64,000 bases of DNA from Sipunculus nudus (Eukaryota > Annelida > Sipuncula > Golfingiida > Sipunculidae): positions 20,201,601-20,265,600 of the forward strand of contig CM049319.1 of the NCBI GenBank assembly GCA_026874595.1, given 5' to 3'. The notes beneath the pieces were generated by a model that was not told the DNA's origin, ran no database searches, and saw nothing but the letters and a program-made list of their open reading frames with translations. Each line of letters starts with the position of its first letter. The first letter of the stretch is position 1. This document shows positions 47,253 to 60,049 of the stretch, in pieces. A program made the position numbers and the translations under genes.

Positions 47253-47319
<67 letters not shown>
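47252..47319. repeat. (TA)n microsatellite
   Basis: A TA tract with one TATG interruption. Confidence 0.95.
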
Positions 47320-47321
<2 letters not shown>

Positions 47322-47324
47322 CTT

Positions 47325-50300
47325 CTCGTCAATAGAGTTGCTGTTTAGGTGATTTGAATGGTCATACCTGTTGCATACGTAAAAACATTGTTATTATGTA
47401 TTGACATGCATAGCCAGGAGACAGGTTGCGCATAATTGATAACTTATTTGTATGCTATACCAGTCTGGCATGTTATATCATATTTAACGAAAAATACGGG
47501 AGTACTTAGTCGCAACAGGAGAAATAACTGTGGCAAATGCCAGAATATGATACGTTTGCGGTTATAATTATCCAATTGAATTATCTCCGAGTCTTTGATA
47601 ATGACATGGCACGCCGTGTCATCGTAGATTTTGAGTTAAATATTATACATGTATTTCATACTACGAGTGTATTATCTCAGAATTATATAATTCACCAACA
47701 CGCCCATCATCAAAAACTGCACTGTTACTGCACCGTGTAGTGCTTTTTTCTGATCTGTTTTTGTGAGGTGGCGCGACCACAATTCATAGATTACAGGGAC
47801 AGTCGCCCGATATTAGGTCACATAGAGTGTACTGCTAGAGATATGCAATATATACAATATATATGCTTATAAAACTTGTAAGAGGACTAAAGCGTGCAAT
47901 TGAGAACACGTCTGTGTGTGTGCGTGTGACTGAAGCAAAATGGCAATTCGTCTCCATATATAAGACTATACACCATGCTGGAAACGGAGACCTGTAGCGT
48001 TAGGCAGTTAATCATAACACATGACAAACTTGACCTGCAAACACTGCAAATGTGCCAATTTTTTGTCATTTTCTTCACGTGTACCAATTTTTCTGTCTTG
48101 TTTTTTTCTGCTATTTTTTGCATGCTTAATTATTTTCGTTCCCTGGGTATAATGAAAATTGATGTATCCTGTCAAACGCTCTTTTCGATCTCCTTCGTTC
48201 ATCGGCATCTTTTGAGATATTCTTAGAATGGATCTTATGTGGCTCTGCATTTGCAAGTTACATAAACAGTTATATCTGAAACACATGCATGTATATACAT
48301 GCACAGGGAAGTTTCAAATGGACTAGTTTGGTGGAACCGAAAAGCTAGCTTTCTCCTCAGATATGATATAGGATATCATATTGTCTTATTATGTTTCGGG
48401 CTGAAACGGACTCGAGTGCTCTTTATATGATGACACTGGATTGAAATTCTCACCTCTTTATATAGTATCACCCATGTATTGATTGCGTATGGATAGGTAT
48501 ATGTGTTTACATTTAAGCATTGAAAAATATTTAATGTGAATCTTTCGTGTGCAAGTAAAATGTACGTACAAATCATATTTATAACAGCCGCTTAAAAATA
48601 TGAAAATGCAAGCCCACACGAGTACTCAAATCGGACTCGAGTAAACGGTTAGAATTACTCGGAATCGACTCAGTGAATACTCCTTTCACCACCACAGCTG
48701 GTTATCTTTTACAAAAGGCAAATTCAGCTCCTGCTGGTGCCCTGGGCTTACAGATGGAAAGGAGTCAATGGGTATTAGAGGTGTGCTGCACACATTGCTG
48801 TTAACCCGCGGGCCAGCCGCGTGTCCAGCACAGGTAAAGGCAGAGTGGGGAGCACAGATCAACATGTGTTCAAACATCGCTGCATGCTGGTCAAACAACT
48901 GACCGACCAGCTAGGACAGGCATCTGGCGGAACCACCTTTTGGTCTCAAAGACCAGGTAATAGACTGGTTAATGGCGGTCCAGAAACCTGTGTAATCCAC
49001 TACGTCTCACGCATCTAAACAACTCCAGTAGGCCCGCTGCAGATACCCTGTGGCTATTTACTCATGGTCACTCTACAGTACGTCCGAGTTCCTTTTGTTT
49101 CGTAAACAACCAGATTACTTTCTAGACGGACATGGGGCGTCAATATGGGGGTGTTTGGGTGAGGGTATATATCTCTAGATGTATATTGCTTAAAGGTTGG
49201 GCAAGTGGGGGGGGGGGGGCTTGATTGATCAGCTATTCAGCAAATAAGATTTATTTATTGGAAATGAAATATGAGAGTAATTAGTATTATAAACTTTTTG
49301 GTTCCATTTCTGCCTTTCTTCTTGAAGTACCAGCATTAAGAGACGGGTTGTAAATTATTTTGGATTACCCGAATCATACATCATACACGTGTTCTATAAT
49401 TCGTGCATATATGTTTCAATACACCCCTACACCCCTGAATCCGCTTCCCACCCTTGAAGATAAATCCACACCACTGAATAAGAATAACTTAATCTTGGGC
49501 CAGGTACATCAAATTTTACGTTATCGATGATCGTTTTTATTGGCAATCGAATGAAGAGATACTAGTGGCAAACAAAACCATTTCCTATCAATATTTACTG
49601 CAACATCTAGAGCTATTTGCATAGCACTCGCAAACGTTTGTATACTTCTCAAAGACGAGGATAATACGTGGTAATTAATAGTTACATAATACTTAAAAAT
49701 TGATTGATATCGTTCTGATTGCCGTGTATTATTTATTAGATCACGAAGGGATAAATCAAAAGAGATTACCCGGGATTTCCGTGAATCCAATTTTAGCTAC
49801 CCGGAGAACAACAAGCACTGCTTTCCCTCGGGTGCTTTGGCAAGTTTTCAAGGTCTTTAAGTAATATATTTTGCGGCATCTTTTGGCATGCTGCCTGCAT
49901 CTACATTTCGAGTCCCTGTTGAAAAACATAACCGGCTGAGGAGGCCAGAGCTTCGAAGATATTTTCACATAGACGAGCCAACGCTGCTGGAAATGTTCGG
50001 AAATGTTCATGTTATGAAGTGAAGTATACACATTGTATGACAAGGCGAGCGAGTTATACAGGCCCGCCGGAGGCCTGTTTAATGTGACTGATACACAAAC
50101 AGACTGAAGGCCAGGTCTGAGGCATATACCTGACGTGGTGTGGTCTCTGACAAACATAATAAGAACAAATGTATATGATAATTAAATTATGTTTATGAAA
50201 TAGTACAATGTTCTCTCAATACCATGTGGGTTCAATAATAGCGTTCCTTTGTTTTACATGTATTCGAAACATATTTCACGATCAATAGTTGAAACCAGGT

Positions 50301-50619
50301 CGTCATATATACTTTGAAGATCACACTCACACGCACGCTTGAAAACTCTCTTGCAATCTAGTGTTACCTTTTTGTATGCAAGACTCGGATATTAGGAACG
50401 TATTCACCTATAGGATAGCGTAATAATATGCAAAAGCAATTAAATATCGGGTATATTCTCCATTCTCACTGGTCAGGTCGTTCGCCAATTAAGGGTCAGA
50501 TTGATTGATGTCAATCGACTCGCAACACTACGCTAAATTGTCAAGAAGGTTATCACGGTTGCGAAAACAACATTCAAAGAAAAAAAGGATCCAGGTAGAA
50601 CTAAAGAGTTTAAGAGAGC

Positions 50620-50620
<1 letters not shown>
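47325..50620. other. Unique sequence, no gene recognised
   Basis: Contains a (G)13 run (49207-49219). A 133-codon minus-strand frame (49756-50157) is among the longest repeat-free frames but has no recognisable domain and no obvious splice context. Confidence 0.35.

Positions 50621-50623
<3 letters not shown>

Positions 50624-50670
<47 letters not shown>
50624..50670. repeat. (TA)n microsatellite
   Basis: A TA tract with one GTA start interruption. Confidence 0.95.
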
Positions 50671-50674
<4 letters not shown>

Positions 50675-50676
<2 letters not shown>

Positions 50677-51800
50677 AAAAGCAGCAAAAACCTTTCCATC
50701 TGTTACGAAGTTCTGGACCTAACTAATATATTTTGACATTTGTGCGTCACACAGTTTCGAGCCGTTTTCTCGACATTTATTCTTATACATTCAATTCCCT
50801 TTGAATCGTTCAGCGCAGTCTTTGGTGCTTAGGGCAAATGTCATATCTTTACCTGCTAAAGTGGCCTTGATATAAAATTGCGAAAACTATACTGGCCCTA
50901 TATGTGCTCGAAGCTTTGGGGTTGAATGTAGCATGGACGAGTGGAATTCCCGATTAAATATTGCTGCGGATACGGAAAAAGGATCGGATGTACTGGCATT
51001 GCTGTTTTGCTTTGGCTTGCTATACTTTGTACCGTTCAAGTTTAACATTTTATTGGCTAATATATTAAAATCAATTTTGGCCATTCGTTCTTTTATGTAA
51101 TTTGCATAAATTATTCAGAATGCATATATTACATAGAGGCGTTTGAACACACTGCCGGAGGTCCTCGGCAATAAACATTCCCCATTAATTCGTCTACATA
51201 TCACTTCTCGGAAAACATCCTCTGGTACGCCACGGTGCCCCGCTCTGCAAGAAGGCCGCCCGCAGCTTGAGCGGGGCAGGTATGCCAAGTTGTTTACACC
51301 CTCCGTTCCCCATTCAACAGTTTTTACCTCTTAACTGAGTATTTGAGTTGAAGAGGTTATGCTTTTATCTACGTCATGGTGTAAACATACCCCGGCACAT
51401 TAAAGTTTGTTATGATAGAGGTCCATTGAGAAGGGCGCCTAAGATCCAGAGTTTGTATTTAAGCGTCGAAAAGTCGAACACATGAAATATGAACATCAGA
51501 TCGTTAAAAGATACTACACATTAATTCTCAGGAAGCATCGTTTTGTGTAGGCATTCTCCTTGTCGCGGGTGATTTATTGCAAAACACGTATGTATAACTC
51601 TCTTCTATAATACTGGAAACAAAATTTATGTATTTAGTTATTGAAATCGTTTTTCATTATGTGTCTGCATTCCGTTCTTTAATGCATATACGAATACCTA
51701 TACCTGTTGTCAACATTACAACGAATAACCACGGATCTCTGACAACTTAACTTTATTCGATGTAAAGGTATCACGTCCATTTAGACTTTGATCTATATAT
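50675..51800. other. Unique sequence
   Basis: Nothing recognised. The frames at 50887 (minus) and 51143 (plus) lack support. Confidence 0.4.
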
Positions 51801-51806
51801 CCATGG

Positions 51807-51898
51807 CAGGGGCGTAGCCAGTATTAATTGAAGGGAGCGGGGTGCGGGATGGGGTGCGGGGGATGGAGCTCGAGCGGGGCTGGGGAGATTGGTCAAGA

Positions 51899-51945
<47 letters not shown>

Positions 51946-52166
51946 ATAGAATCAGCCTACTTCAATATATCCTTGTCCCATTTTAAGGCTGAAAGAGGAG
52001 AGGATTGTAACCTGTATATATGAAAGTGAACAGTAGTGAAACTTCAAGAAAACATGACTGATATTTTCATATTTTATATATACTTTGATGCTTTTATTTT
52101 CTGAGTAGATATAACTGTCTATAATGTTTACAGGAAATGCGGTATCCCCTTATAGATACGCCGCTG
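51807..52166. mobile_element. hAT-like MITE with CAGGGGCGTAGCCA end (360 bp)
   Basis: The left end CAGGGGCGTAGCCAG is a typical hAT terminus. The right end read inward is CAGCGGCGTATCTA (11 of 14 match). A GGGGTGCGGG-rich stretch and a (TA)n tract (51903-51945) lie inside. No clear 8-bp target duplication is visible, so the assignment rests on the termini. Confidence 0.5.
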
Positions 52167-52169
52167 CAT

Positions 52170-52640
52170 AGAGAAATATCAAATTTTCTTCAGAAACTAC
52201 CGCCTGGATCCTCGGGATAAATCGTGAACTGCAAAGTGTTGGCTCCTAGTTCTCTTATAATTATTAAGCGACATAATATATCGCGGTCAACGGTCTTAGA
52301 AAGCCTTTACCATCGGTCTAAATAAAAAAGCGATGAAAAAATTATGTCCTTCCCAGAAATGGAACGGGATACAACCTTTGATAAAGGTCTCGGACTTCCA
52401 AGCATAGTGCCTCCTAAACAGATCTTTAGGAGCAATTTATACACGAAAACTTGTGCTTTAAGCAAGTTGATCTAGACATGAAAGTTTGTTTAGTATACTA
52501 ACGCGCATATTCATTGGAAAAGGTGTTATAGTTATAGTGAAAAGGTGCAAATTAATTGCGACACTACATAGTCCGGCGCTTACCCTGAACGCCATGCATA
52601 TATAGATAAATACTCATTTACATAAACAAAAGGTACGAGG
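52170..52640. other. Unique sequence
   Basis: Nothing recognised in this stretch. Confidence 0.4.
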
Positions 52641-52646
52641 CCGATA

Positions 52647-52681
52647 GTCACGTGACAGTGTTAAACGTATCCGCATGCGCT
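52647..52681. promoter_or_regulatory. E-box palindrome plus NRF1-like site
   Basis: GTCACGTGAC (52647-52656) is followed 14 bp later by CCGCATGCGCTG, one mismatch from the NRF1 consensus. Two promoter-type palindromes this close suggest a transcription start, but no exon is assigned. Confidence 0.35.
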
Positions 52682-52689
52682 GACACCGG

Positions 52690-53360
52690 TAAACTCCCGG
52701 TTGACATAAAGCTATTATATTTTAGTTACCCGTGTTGTAATACTAAATACAAAACATACACCAAACTTTGAGAGTGTATTGAAAACGTGCTTTGTGCCTG
52801 GGTTTCTTTTTTTTTGTTAGTGTCTAAGATTTTTCTTTAAAATCTGTACCATAATGTACCCGGTACAAGAATAAATTTAGAATTAGTTGCGGTTAAAATA
52901 AAACGAATAAATGACACACACATAAATCGTTTTTCTTCTGTGCATGCCCCACCAACTTATACTACAAAAGAAACGCAGGGGTTTGACTGAGTATCCAGAT
53001 ATACACCGTCACGAGTAATATCTAACAACTAAACATATTACCTCGCTTGTATAATAACTCAGTCGGAACAAGCGTCAAAAAGCATAAGAATGTGTACAAA
53101 AAGCAATGCTTGTTGTTTCAGTCGCGAAAATAATGTTATGCTGGAGGGAAGAAAGAACGATACTTAATTTTGCAAGGACTGACTGAAAAAGTTCAGTGCC
53201 AACGGGTGACAGCGGTGGTGTAAAGGGGAAGGGTTACTTGTCAGGCCTCACACAGACGCTCATAGAAACAACCCCAAACTCCAGTGCTGAAATATGAAAG
53301 GGTGAAGCAAGGACAACCCGAATGCTCTCGCGTGCATGGTACGGCTGCTAACTACTAACG
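52690..53360. other. Unique sequence
   Basis: Nothing recognised in this stretch. Confidence 0.4.
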
Positions 53361-53363
53361 TCA

Positions 53364-53384
53364 GGTCACGTGACCATGACGTCA
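53364..53384. promoter_or_regulatory. Composite E-box and CRE palindromes
   Basis: GGTCACGTGACC (53364-53375) is separated by one base from TGACGTCA (53377-53384), in GC-rich DNA ending CGGGACCGCGATGG. Two perfect palindromes for bHLH-Zip and CREB/ATF factors in 21 bp are typical of animal core promoters. A 12-codon ATG frame follows but cannot be joined to another exon by eye. Confidence 0.45.
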
Positions 53385-53399
53385 CGGGACCGCGATGGT

Positions 53400-54620
53400 T
53401 GCCAGAGCTGAATGTTCACGATTTATGACCTGAGTTAGGTGTATGTCAAAGGGTTCATCGGAGGCGAATATTTCGCCGTATAATCATCTATTGTATAGGA
53501 ACAGTTAATTTTTCTTTAAGTTATCCTATATGCTGACGCACCGTAGGATTTGTAGGTGCGAGAAATGGTGATTAGTTGTCAGTCTGTAAGTCCGTCATTC
53601 CTTGAAACGTTTACAATCTTCACCAAAATTCACTTCTGAACTCGGCAGTTATATCTAATGAGTCCTCGGACCTTAGTTTTGGTATCATTTGGTTAATTTA
53701 TTGCTTGTTTAGGGAAATCACGTTTCAATTATTATTTCCACATTTAATGCTAACTTAATTCTGTTTAATTGGGTTAACTTCTCCTTAAGGCGACATGAGT
53801 AGTTCATGATAGGTCTTCTAATGTGTTTTTATATTCTTTATGTGTTATCTCATAGTTTACATGCATGAAGTTTGCCAGTGTGTAGGATTTTATCAAAGAG
53901 AAAGTAAAATGTCTATCTCTCTCATTCTAAACGCTATGTTTAAAGTTCACAACACTGGTTTCTTAAAGTATCCCAGACAAATTGTCATTATACCTGCTGA
54001 CACTGTTATATTTTGTGTAACGAATGACACTGTGCAACTTTACAATAAACATATTTCAGGTGTTGATATTTTGTTTTTGAAGTTCTGATATAATCTGTGT
54101 TCCCATGTATACATGTGATACAGAATTAAAATATGCGCATGTAACAAAGTTATCATGATAAATTGTTGTAACAATCGATTGAAGGAAATCGGTCTAAGTA
54201 AGCAAGTCCAGCGGATAAAACCACAAGTATAGACCAATTATAATATAAAATGCACGAACCAGATTGCAATTGTATATTTATATATTTGCCAGGGTACAAA
54301 AATTTCCGATAACACAAACAAGGCAAATGTGCATATGCATAGGGCTGCATATAAACCAGGATAAGGGTATAATTGTCATCAAGATGTCTTTTGGAAATAT
54401 CCGCTAAGATGAAATTACTCCTATAAATTTTACATGGTCGAGTATGCCATGTGCGCTGTCCACATGATTTTTTATGAGCTATTGGTAAAAGGAAGTAATT
54501 GCTTAGGTAATTCATAATTATATGAGACATGCATTTGTTAATTGTATACTAAGATCCGGTATTATGGCTGTATAAATATTGACATATATCACGCTGGTAT
54601 AGACTACAAAGCAACAAGGT
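53400..54620. other. Unique sequence downstream of promoter-like site
   Basis: ORFs at 53840 (plus) and 54153 (minus, 125 codons) have no recognisable domains. Confidence 0.35.
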
Positions 54621-54624
54621 AATT

Positions 54625-54626
<2 letters not shown>

Positions 54627-54680
<54 letters not shown>
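54627..54680. repeat. (TA)n microsatellite
   Basis: A pure TA tract, 54 bp. Confidence 0.95.
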
Positions 54681-54682
<2 letters not shown>

Positions 54683-54689
54683 CGTCTTG

Positions 54690-56520
54690 ACAACTATAAA
54701 AATACTTGTATTCAATTCAATTTCAGGGAGTTATTTTCCGGCGCGGTTTCATTCTAATCACGTAATTGTAGTCAAGGGTATTATATTGTTCTAACTCATT
54801 ATTGTCAAAGAGAATTTATTGCAGATATATATTTGTTTTCTTATTATGAACATTAAAGGAACAGACGTGTCGTTAAAGTGATTACGTCAACAACTGCGAA
54901 CAAAGGCAAGATCTACATAAACAAATGAGTCCGTCTGTTCAGACAAGTACACCCATCATAAAGACCGCGTGTCTGTTACAGTAGCCCAATTGTTTTATCA
55001 AAGAACTTGTCACTTAGTAGCTGTACTTTTAAATTTAATAGGATTTGTATAGCCTTGAGTTGAATAGACATAATTGGACACATGACGTTACAGTTCTTTA
55101 TATATATGACAATGGTTTATTAGATTTTACAAAACACTGACTCGGAGATATCCTATATCCAAATGTGAGGGATTATTGGCTACATTTACAAATTAAACGT
55201 TTTAGGATTATAATAAATTTATGTAAAAAGTCAAGTGACCGACTTTAAGTTAGCGCTGGTACAGTACTTATTATGTTAGGTGCTTTATTTGTTTCGCCCA
55301 TGGTATGCAAGCTATAACCATATATATAGCTATGACGTAACTCCATGTTTAACAGATAGGAAAACACAATGTCCATTTTCCTACATACTCACTCTTTTTA
55401 CTCGTGTAGACAGACAAAGCACAAATGATACCCCTCGCTGATTGGCTTATTACAACAATAGTATCATAGAAATAGTCTTTAAATCAGACTAATATGTAAA
55501 TGGTAAACTTACGTGCGCTATCTCATGCAGAAGCAAGTATGAGAATACCAATTACTACCCAATCATTTAAGAGTGAAGTTTAACAAAACTCCTTTAAATA
55601 TCGGTGCTATACCTGACCACTATAACGTAGCTATAAGTAAGTATATATCGACTTATGAATAAATATGGGGTTTGCATGAAGTCACTGAAGTCATTAACTT
55701 AACCTGATACAAATACATTACCGCTAATTGTCACGTCATGAATAATGCATGCTTCCCAGCCCAAATAAGCTATTTCTTCCAAAAGCGCTCTCTCACCCGA
55801 ACTATCGCTGCAATGGTTATCAGTCTGTTGTAAAATATATACACAATCCGATAGATGTAATTTTTTCGTGTTCCATTTCATATATTAAAAGAACGCTCTT
55901 CTATCTACACTCGTCTTATCCAGCTCCCGTGGTGTGTGATAGGTAACTTTAAATCTTTGAAATGGCACTATGATTTACATGAATTATATCCGGAATTAAT
56001 CACACCTATTAGTTTTCCTTAACTAAAATGTATTAAAGCTCTAAAAGACTAGACAGAAACATGTTATTGTGCACTTATTGCTCACTATCGCATTTCAGGC
56101 GTGGAGGGGTCTTGTATAAATTTACCAAGGCACCAAAACCAAAACATCTTTACAGTTTATCATATCTGCGAAGGAAACTTGATTCCTAACTACTTCAATT
56201 AAAAAAATAGCTAAAATAAAAATAAATAAAAGCACATAATTACATCATGTCAGCAGGTATGAATAACCGAACCAGCCAGAGTGCACAAACTTGAAGTGCT
56301 CGTTGTCTTGACAACCTTTGGATTGAAAACTTGACCCTGGGTTGACCTTTCACCGTTTCGCACTGTACGTACGTTCCAAGTGGGGGACGATCTGATAGGG
56401 CTCCGTGTAACAGCCGTGTTCTGGCATATAACTTGCAGCAAGCGATGGGCAATTTGTATGTTATGGTCGCTTTAGATAAGTCTCAGACACATACGAAGCT
56501 CAGACACCTGGGTGATTATA
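54690..56520. other. Unique sequence
   Basis: A good acceptor-like site (ttcaatttcag|) lies at about 54726 and is followed by a GC-richer block of about 40 bp that stops in all likely frames. No gene is called. Confidence 0.35.
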
Positions 56521-56532
56521 GACTAATCCTGA

Positions 56533-56554
56533 TGACGTCACTTCCGCTTCCGGG
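56533..56554 (-). promoter_or_regulatory. CRE/ETS composite element
   Basis: Plus strand TGACGTCA is followed directly by CTTCCGCTTCCGGG. On the minus strand this reads CCGGAAGCGGAAGTGACGTCA, two ETS sites joined to a CRE. The GGAAGTGACGTCA composite is a well-known bidirectional core-promoter module in animals. A transcription start nearby is likely, though its exon is not identified. Confidence 0.45.
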
Positions 56555-56559
56555 ATGTA

Positions 56560-57725
56560 AAAAAATTTGTGATTTATTTTTCCAATGAAGGGATGTGATA
56601 GTTTATATAGATTGTCTGCGTATAGAGAGACCTGCTAGCAGGAAACATTGTTTCATTAAAACAATACCAGTTTTACTCGATTGCCCTCTTTTGTTCATAC
56701 TGAGGATATTGTTATCTAGCGTAAATTGAGGATAATAAAAAAACATTTTATATTTATCTCAATTCAGTGAAAGTAGTAATTTGGAAAACTCAGACCCACA
56801 CGCCATCTTTAGGCTATACGAATGGCAAAAATAAAAAAAAGAAGAAATATTTTGCGGAATCGCAGATCAATGTTTTATCTGTGAATGAGGACCAGTATCA
56901 AAGAAATCATAACGTGTATTGATAATGCAATATTTTATAAATGTATCATTGAAAACAGATTAAACTTCGTTGAAACAAGGATGGTCGTATAGTTTCGTAT
57001 CCTTTCTACAATGTTTTAAATATCACGTATTCTTAAATACGATTAGAAAAAGGCAAACGAGCCATATGTTATGTCTGACAGTCCGTTTAGTGCTTGGCGT
57101 GTCCATACCAAAGCATATTGTATCCACCCTTGAGGTACTTCAATGATTGTCCTAAAGAGTTAACTGTAAGGGGCCACAGCTGGTATCGACTAGCAGAATA
57201 CGTTGTATTGTTGAGGATGTTCACACTGTTAGACACGTTACAAGGTGTAACACTACGCCGTGATTCGGTAAGTTTTGTAAACCAATCACTGAACTCTTCG
57301 TCCTCTTCCTACTCCCGCCGAGCAGGAGACGATACGTAAATACAGGCCCCGGGGAAAAGTGGAAACAGCAGACGACTCCGTAACCGCTCAGAGTGCGAAT
57401 AGAGGTAATAGGTATTTACCGCTTGTTACTACAAAATGGAGTTTTAAAAGTGAGTTTAATGGGGTTTTCGGACAAACAATAAAAAAACACTTGTGTCTGG
57501 AAAGGAGAAATGAGAACGATTACCTTGAGCATGTATCGGAGTTTGATGCTTGGTTGATTACACTGTAGATTTTTTATCCAATTTTCAATTACCCGTATAA
57601 GTAATATATCCAGGGGGGAAAAGACATCTAGTGCATAAAGGGGTCGGATTTGGATATGTCATTCAAGTTTTTTTTAATGGACCACATCTGCCACAGCATA
57701 ACGTTCTTAACACACGTAAACACAA
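56560..57725. other. Unique sequence
   Basis: A block at about 57100-57271 ends in a strong donor-like site (TTCG|gtaagt) but has no good frame or acceptor. It could be a noncoding exon. Confidence 0.3.
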
Positions 57726-57727
57726 AG

Positions 57728-57728
<1 letters not shown>

Positions 57729-57764
<36 letters not shown>
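57729..57764. repeat. (TA)n microsatellite
   Basis: A pure TA tract, 36 bp. Confidence 0.95.
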
Positions 57765-57768
<4 letters not shown>

Positions 57769-57769
57769 G

Positions 57770-58420
57770 AATGCACATTGTAAAGTACGAAAATGAACGC
57801 GTGAACTTTTTTAATGGGGGTTTCGGGTGTTGATATTCCTCACCCTCTCATATAGTCATTCAGCAAAGTAAGATGCCCAACACAAACTGTTTTTACGACT
57901 CATTTTACAATTAAAAAAAATCACCGGACTTCCTCATTTATTATTAAATATATATGTGTGGAGTCATTTAGTCTTTGCTTTCTGTCGAGTAACATAGCTT
58001 TTTATGTAATTATGATAGGAGTTCTAGATAATGACTGCTTTTTCTGTGGAGAGTAAGATACTGAGAGAGTGAGGACTCGACTGGCATATGAGAACTACTT
58101 TCTGACGGGGAGGGACGGCTGCTATAATATACAGCAGGTCTTGTGTTGTCTTATCACCACTCCATTATGTAAATGGTCAGTTCTGCCTGCAGGCTCCCGA
58201 CTGCCGGATGCCATGTTCCAGTTTTCTGTTTATCTGCCAACAGGCGATATTTCACTAAGCGAATGATATATCCCGACATGGTTGTAAACAGGATAACTTT
58301 ATTTTCACTTTTCTTTCTCTCTGAATAAAACATTTCTTGTTTTTTTTAATGAATGGCATATTAATCCATGTCCTAGCTAAAATTCATTGCCTGTTGTTAT
58401 TATTGCTAGATGTATACCCA
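57770..58420. other. Unique sequence
   Basis: A 65-codon plus frame at 58069-58266 is unsupported. Nothing else was recognised. Confidence 0.35.
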
Positions 58421-58522
58421 CGCGACCTGTGAACCTCTGATCATACGTGAGCACGCAAATTTGCAGCCCCAGGAACGGTTTCGAGAAACTAGAAGAAATC
58501 AACATGTGAGGGTTCGATAAGG
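58421..58522 (+). repeat. Dispersed repeat, copy 2 of two
   Basis: Collinear with 31430-31534 (CGACCTGT, GCAGCCCC, TCGAGAAACTAGAAGAAAT, GGTTCGATAAGGG). Confidence 0.5.
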
Positions 58523-58524
58523 GA

Positions 58525-59820
58525 AATGCGAGAGGACAACGTCCAGGCAAGAATCTATCCCAGGAGAGATTTTGGTGGCAAGGGGACCTGTATTGGCAAA
58601 GTTTCGAGCGGAATAACGATTTTTATAACCACGCCCAAATTCTCAAATTATAGTCAGTTTATTATCATCGTTTCAGTAAAATTATTATTAATATTATTAT
58701 TTTATATTCTGTATGAAGTAAAAGCATCATTTTATTATGGACATGTGCTCGATACTATTGAAGAGCAATATGTAATATTGTATTATATTATTATTATGAT
58801 TTCATATCAAGGTATTACGGACCTTTCCCAAGTACTGCATTCTTAATACAGTGAGCAATTCCTGGCATATATAAACATGTCCATACGACTTTTCGCTTAA
58901 AACAGCGGGACGAAGCTGCATACCTTACAGACGGGCGGTGAAGAATCACTGCTAATTGTCTCTTCGAAGTGAGTGAACATCTTCCGGTCGGGACAGTTTC
59001 AGCTGCTTCTACATGTTTGACCCCTGTGACCCCTGACACAAGAGTTAAAGGGTAATTAGGCATCCCGCGGGCTGTGGCTACAAGGATACACAGAATGAAT
59101 TTGAAAGGAGTAATAGCGGCGCCATTTTTAAACGGACCGTTGCTTTCATTTCGTGTCGGCCAAAACCACTGCAGACTTCAATATACTAGGAGTCTTAGAA
59201 ATGTGCTAAATTAGGCCCCTGTCCTGGTTTGTTTGGGTTACTACCCACAAGAATAGCTCCCAAAGTTCACAGCAGTGCAGCTCGGAGCTATATAGATGTT
59301 GACAAGCGTTGAGTGGAATTGAGTAGTTGTTGTACAGGAGTTTTTGATCGCAGAATTCTTTGTCAGGGGTGTCACCAGGTACTCTATCATTCATTCGGGT
59401 TATGTGAAGTAATTTGTAATGTAAGTTACAGATCGTCTGAGTGACAGAGAAATCTAGACGTTTTCTTCAGAGAAACCTGTCACAATGCAGCATTCCCACA
59501 AAGCATTTGCAGGGTTAAAGCATAATTCGTGTGAATATTGTTAATGACATAATTAAATAAAAGACTGATCTTTTATTTTCTAGCATTAATTTGTGAATGT
59601 CATTGGTGACTGAAGAATTGTGGATGGTAAAGACTAGCTATCACGGGATATCTTAATATAATTCTTATAATGTCGACTATGTGAACCGAATTTCGGTGGA
59701 AGATTATCGATTGAATTAAGGATGAGAAAAAACATCTGTTTTCATCAGGATTCTTTTATGAATGAGAGCATGTAAATGTATTTATACAGCCAGGTATCCC
59801 CGTAAGCAATTATATATGGA
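58525..59820. other. Unique sequence
   Basis: The 106-codon frame at 58526-58846 is T/A-rich and hydrophobic and is not supported. No repeat was recognised. Confidence 0.35.
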
Positions 59821-59826
59821 AAAATA

Positions 59827-60046
59827 CCGCATTAAGCTATATATTAGGTTGAGTAGAAAATTATTCACGAATGTTTCAGCTGCATAATTCCTTGAAAATT
59901 ATTTTTTAGACTCTAGCATACAAACTTCAATGTTTCCCACATTAAGCTATATTAAGTCGAGTAGAAAGTTATTCAGTAATGTTTCGTTTGCAATATTCCT
60001 TGAAATACATTGATAGACTATCATACAAACTTCGATGTTCCTCATG
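59827..60046 (+). repeat. ~110-bp tandem duplication, two copies
   Basis: ACATTAAGCTATATTAAGTC-type units begin at 59827 and 59937 (period 110 bp). They share GAGTAGAAA, TTATTCA, AATGTTTC, CCTTGAAA and CATACAAACTTC. Confidence 0.8.
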
Positions 60047-60049
60047 CAG

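Noticed and set aside
49756-50157. 133-codon minus-strand ORF
   Set aside because: Long for the region but without family resemblance or splice support. Left as a chance frame.
51799-52174. 8-bp target-site duplication around the hAT-like MITE
   Set aside because: The octamers outside the two ends do not match, so only the termini support the call.
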